From the NCBI RefSeq assembly GCF_024172095.1, contig NZ_JAMZDX010000006.1:682001-746000 (forward strand): 64,000 bases of DNA, written 5' to 3'. The position numbers were made by a program, and so were the translations under genes. Under the pieces are notes generated by a model, which worked only from the letters and a program-made list of their open reading frames with translations, was not told the DNA's origin and ran no database searches. Shown piece after piece: positions 62,995 to 64,000 of the stretch (position 1 is its first letter; each line of letters begins with the position of its first letter). The stretch comes from Kitasatospora cinereorecta (GTDB lineage Bacteria; Actinomycetota; Actinomycetes; Streptomycetales; Streptomycetaceae).

Positions 62995-64000
62995 ACCAGC
63001 ACACCCCGCAGGTCGGTCTCGGCCGGCTGCGGCCGGACCTCGGCGGGCACCTGGGCGACCGGCGGCAGCGCTAGCAGCGCGCGGGCGATGGCGTCCGAGT
63101 CGCCGAGGGTCACCGAGTCCACGCCCGGCCGGATGCCGGCCGCGGTCACCCAGTGCACCGACTCGGTCGGGATGCCGTACGCGAAGCGGCGCGGGTGCGC
63201 CCGGCCGCGGGCGTCCAGCAGCCGGTACGGCCGCTCCGTGACGGCCAGGCCGCCGGTCTCGTAGCTGCCGCCGGCCGCGCCGCCGATCCGGTACGTGGTG
63301 CACTGCTCGGTCTCCAGCAGGTGGCGCAGCAGCGGGTCGGCGGTGCGCCGCAGGTCGGGCTCGGGCAGCCGGGCCTCGACCAGCACGCTCGCCCGGACCG
63401 GCGGGCCGGGGACGGTGCGCGAGTGCGCCACGAACGCCGGGTCGTCGGTGTCGATGCGGATCTCGGTGTCCGGTCCGATCAGCTCCAGCACCCCGGCCTC
63501 GACCAGGGCGATCAGCTGCTCGATCCGGCTCGCCGGCGGGCCGATCGACAGGAAGGCGTTGAGCGGGGTGTACCAGCCCTCCAGGTCGTCGCGGTGCGAG
63601 TCGCCGTCCAGGCCGCCGTGGTCGACCGCCTGGCGGATCTCGTTGCGCAGGTCGCGCAGCACGTCCAGGGCGGCCTTCAGCGGACCGCTGAGGTTGCCCT
63701 CGCGGGCGGCGACCACGTCCTTGGCCAGGTAGTCCAGCAGCCAGCTGCGGAAGGCCGCGCGGTCGGCGAACTCCAGGCCCCGGTACGGGCGGGAGAGCTG
63801 CTCCCAGTCCCAGCGCTCGTCGGCCGGCACGCCGTACGCGTCGAGCACCGCGGCCGGGTCCTCGGCGGTCAGGAAGCGCCCGGTGAACTCCTCGCGCTCG
63901 GCGTCGCGGCCCTTCGCGGTGAGCAGCGCGCCGTAGTAGACGCTCTCCACCTCGCGGGAGATCAGCGGCCACAGGTCGGTGGAGAACTGCACCGGCCGGC
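62991..64000 (-). CDS. creE-like: CreE/FzmM-like FAD-dependent protein (aspartate N-oxygenase candidate), C-terminal part
   Basis: The reading frame is open to the window edge; about 336 C-terminal residues are visible, so the FAD-binding N-terminal half is not seen. The segment (LWPLISREVESVYYGALL, DVLRDLRNEIRQAVDHGGL, DDLEGWYTPLNAFLSIGP, GIPTESVHWVTAAG) resembles the C-terminal half of large FAD/NAD(P)-binding proteins that accompany CreD-like lyases. CreE and FzmM oxidise L-aspartate to nitrosuccinate. The stop overlaps the lyase start by ATGA. The call depends on that partnership and needs the missing half to confirm. Confidence 0.65.
   Translation of the reverse strand, partial: RPVQFSTDLWPLISREVESVYYGALLTAKGRDAEREEFTGRFLTAEDPAAVLDAYGVPADERWDWEQLSRPYRGLEFADRAAFRSWLLDYLAKDVVAAREGNLSGPLKAALDVLRDLRNEIRQAVDHGGLDGDSHRDDLEGWYTPLNAFLSIGPPASRIEQLIALVEAGVLELIGPDTEIRIDTDDPAFVAHSRTVPGPPVRASVLVEARLPEPDLRRTADPLLRHLLETEQCTTYRIGGAAGGSYETGGLAVTERPYRLLDARGRAHPRRFAYGIPTESVHWVTAAGIRPGVDSVTLGDSDAIARALLALPPVAQVPAEVRPQPAETDLRGVLV

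Overview
The window is very GC-rich with dense genes, GTG starts and many ATGA/GTGA stop-start overlaps. It carries bldC, a DUF3073 gene, valine dehydrogenase and purF-purM side by side. This points to a streptomycete chromosome (Streptomyces or Kitasatospora; the genus is inferred, not shown).

Layout. 1-2.6 kb: end of an M18 aminopeptidase and a convergent thioredoxin/NHL-repeat gene. 2.5-4.7 kb: a serine-recombinase remnant lying in the 5' part of that NHL gene, with a second degenerate copy of the gene's N-terminal segment on its far side. 4.7-8.2 kb: an XRE regulator, and divergently a 68-codon peptide gene, a PqqD-like/M50 membrane metalloprotease and a secreted Cys-containing protein, a candidate RiPP-like locus. 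8.3-14.2 kb: five tightly coupled genes on the minus strand (Crp-type cNMP-binding regulator, class III nucleotidyl cyclase, STAND-like NTPase with helical repeats, SPFH/Band-7-like protein, PycTM-like membrane protein). This resembles an expanded Pycsar-type nucleotide-signalling or defence operon. 14.4-30.4 kb: mostly core genes (LURP-one protein, DUF350, GNAT, purA, a DGK-like protein, purF, purM, DUF3073, vdh, bldC, tRNA-Asp, hrpA). 30.5-36.6 kb: WXG100-like protein, hydrolase, DHA2 exporter and quinone reductase, divergent from an acyltransferase and an NmrA-like reductase.

36.9-55.2 kb is a biosynthetic region. It opens with a catalytically degenerate IS701-type transposase homologue, a PucR-type regulator, a methyltransferase, a PabA-PabB fusion and a transaldolase. 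Next come a WrbA-like flavoprotein and a cassette of DAHP synthase, DHB-dehydrogenase-type SDR, PhzD-type isochorismatase and PhzE-type ADIC synthase. That gene set makes 3-hydroxyanthranilate in other systems. Downstream are a YdhR-like protein, a KAS-III, an arylamine N-acetyltransferase homologue, a SnoaL-like protein and a LuxE/LuxC pair that could reduce the aryl acid to an aldehyde.

55.2-55.7 kb is a four-copy 109-bp repeat array closed by perfect 31-bp terminal inverted repeats. It sits at the point where a NirB-like gene is cut off before its electron-transfer and siroheme domains. 55.7-64 kb is one translationally coupled minus-strand operon: CreE/FzmM-like flavoprotein (partial), CreD-like nitrosuccinate-lyase homologue, nitrate/nitrite MFS transporter, NasC-type nitrate reductase, FAD/BFD electron-transfer protein and the short NirB. 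It encodes two potential sources of nitrite and no complete nitrite reductase. Beside an aminophenol-acid cluster, this raises the possibility of nitrite-dependent N-N or diazo chemistry, which is the main speculative idea of this annotation together with the cyclase operon.
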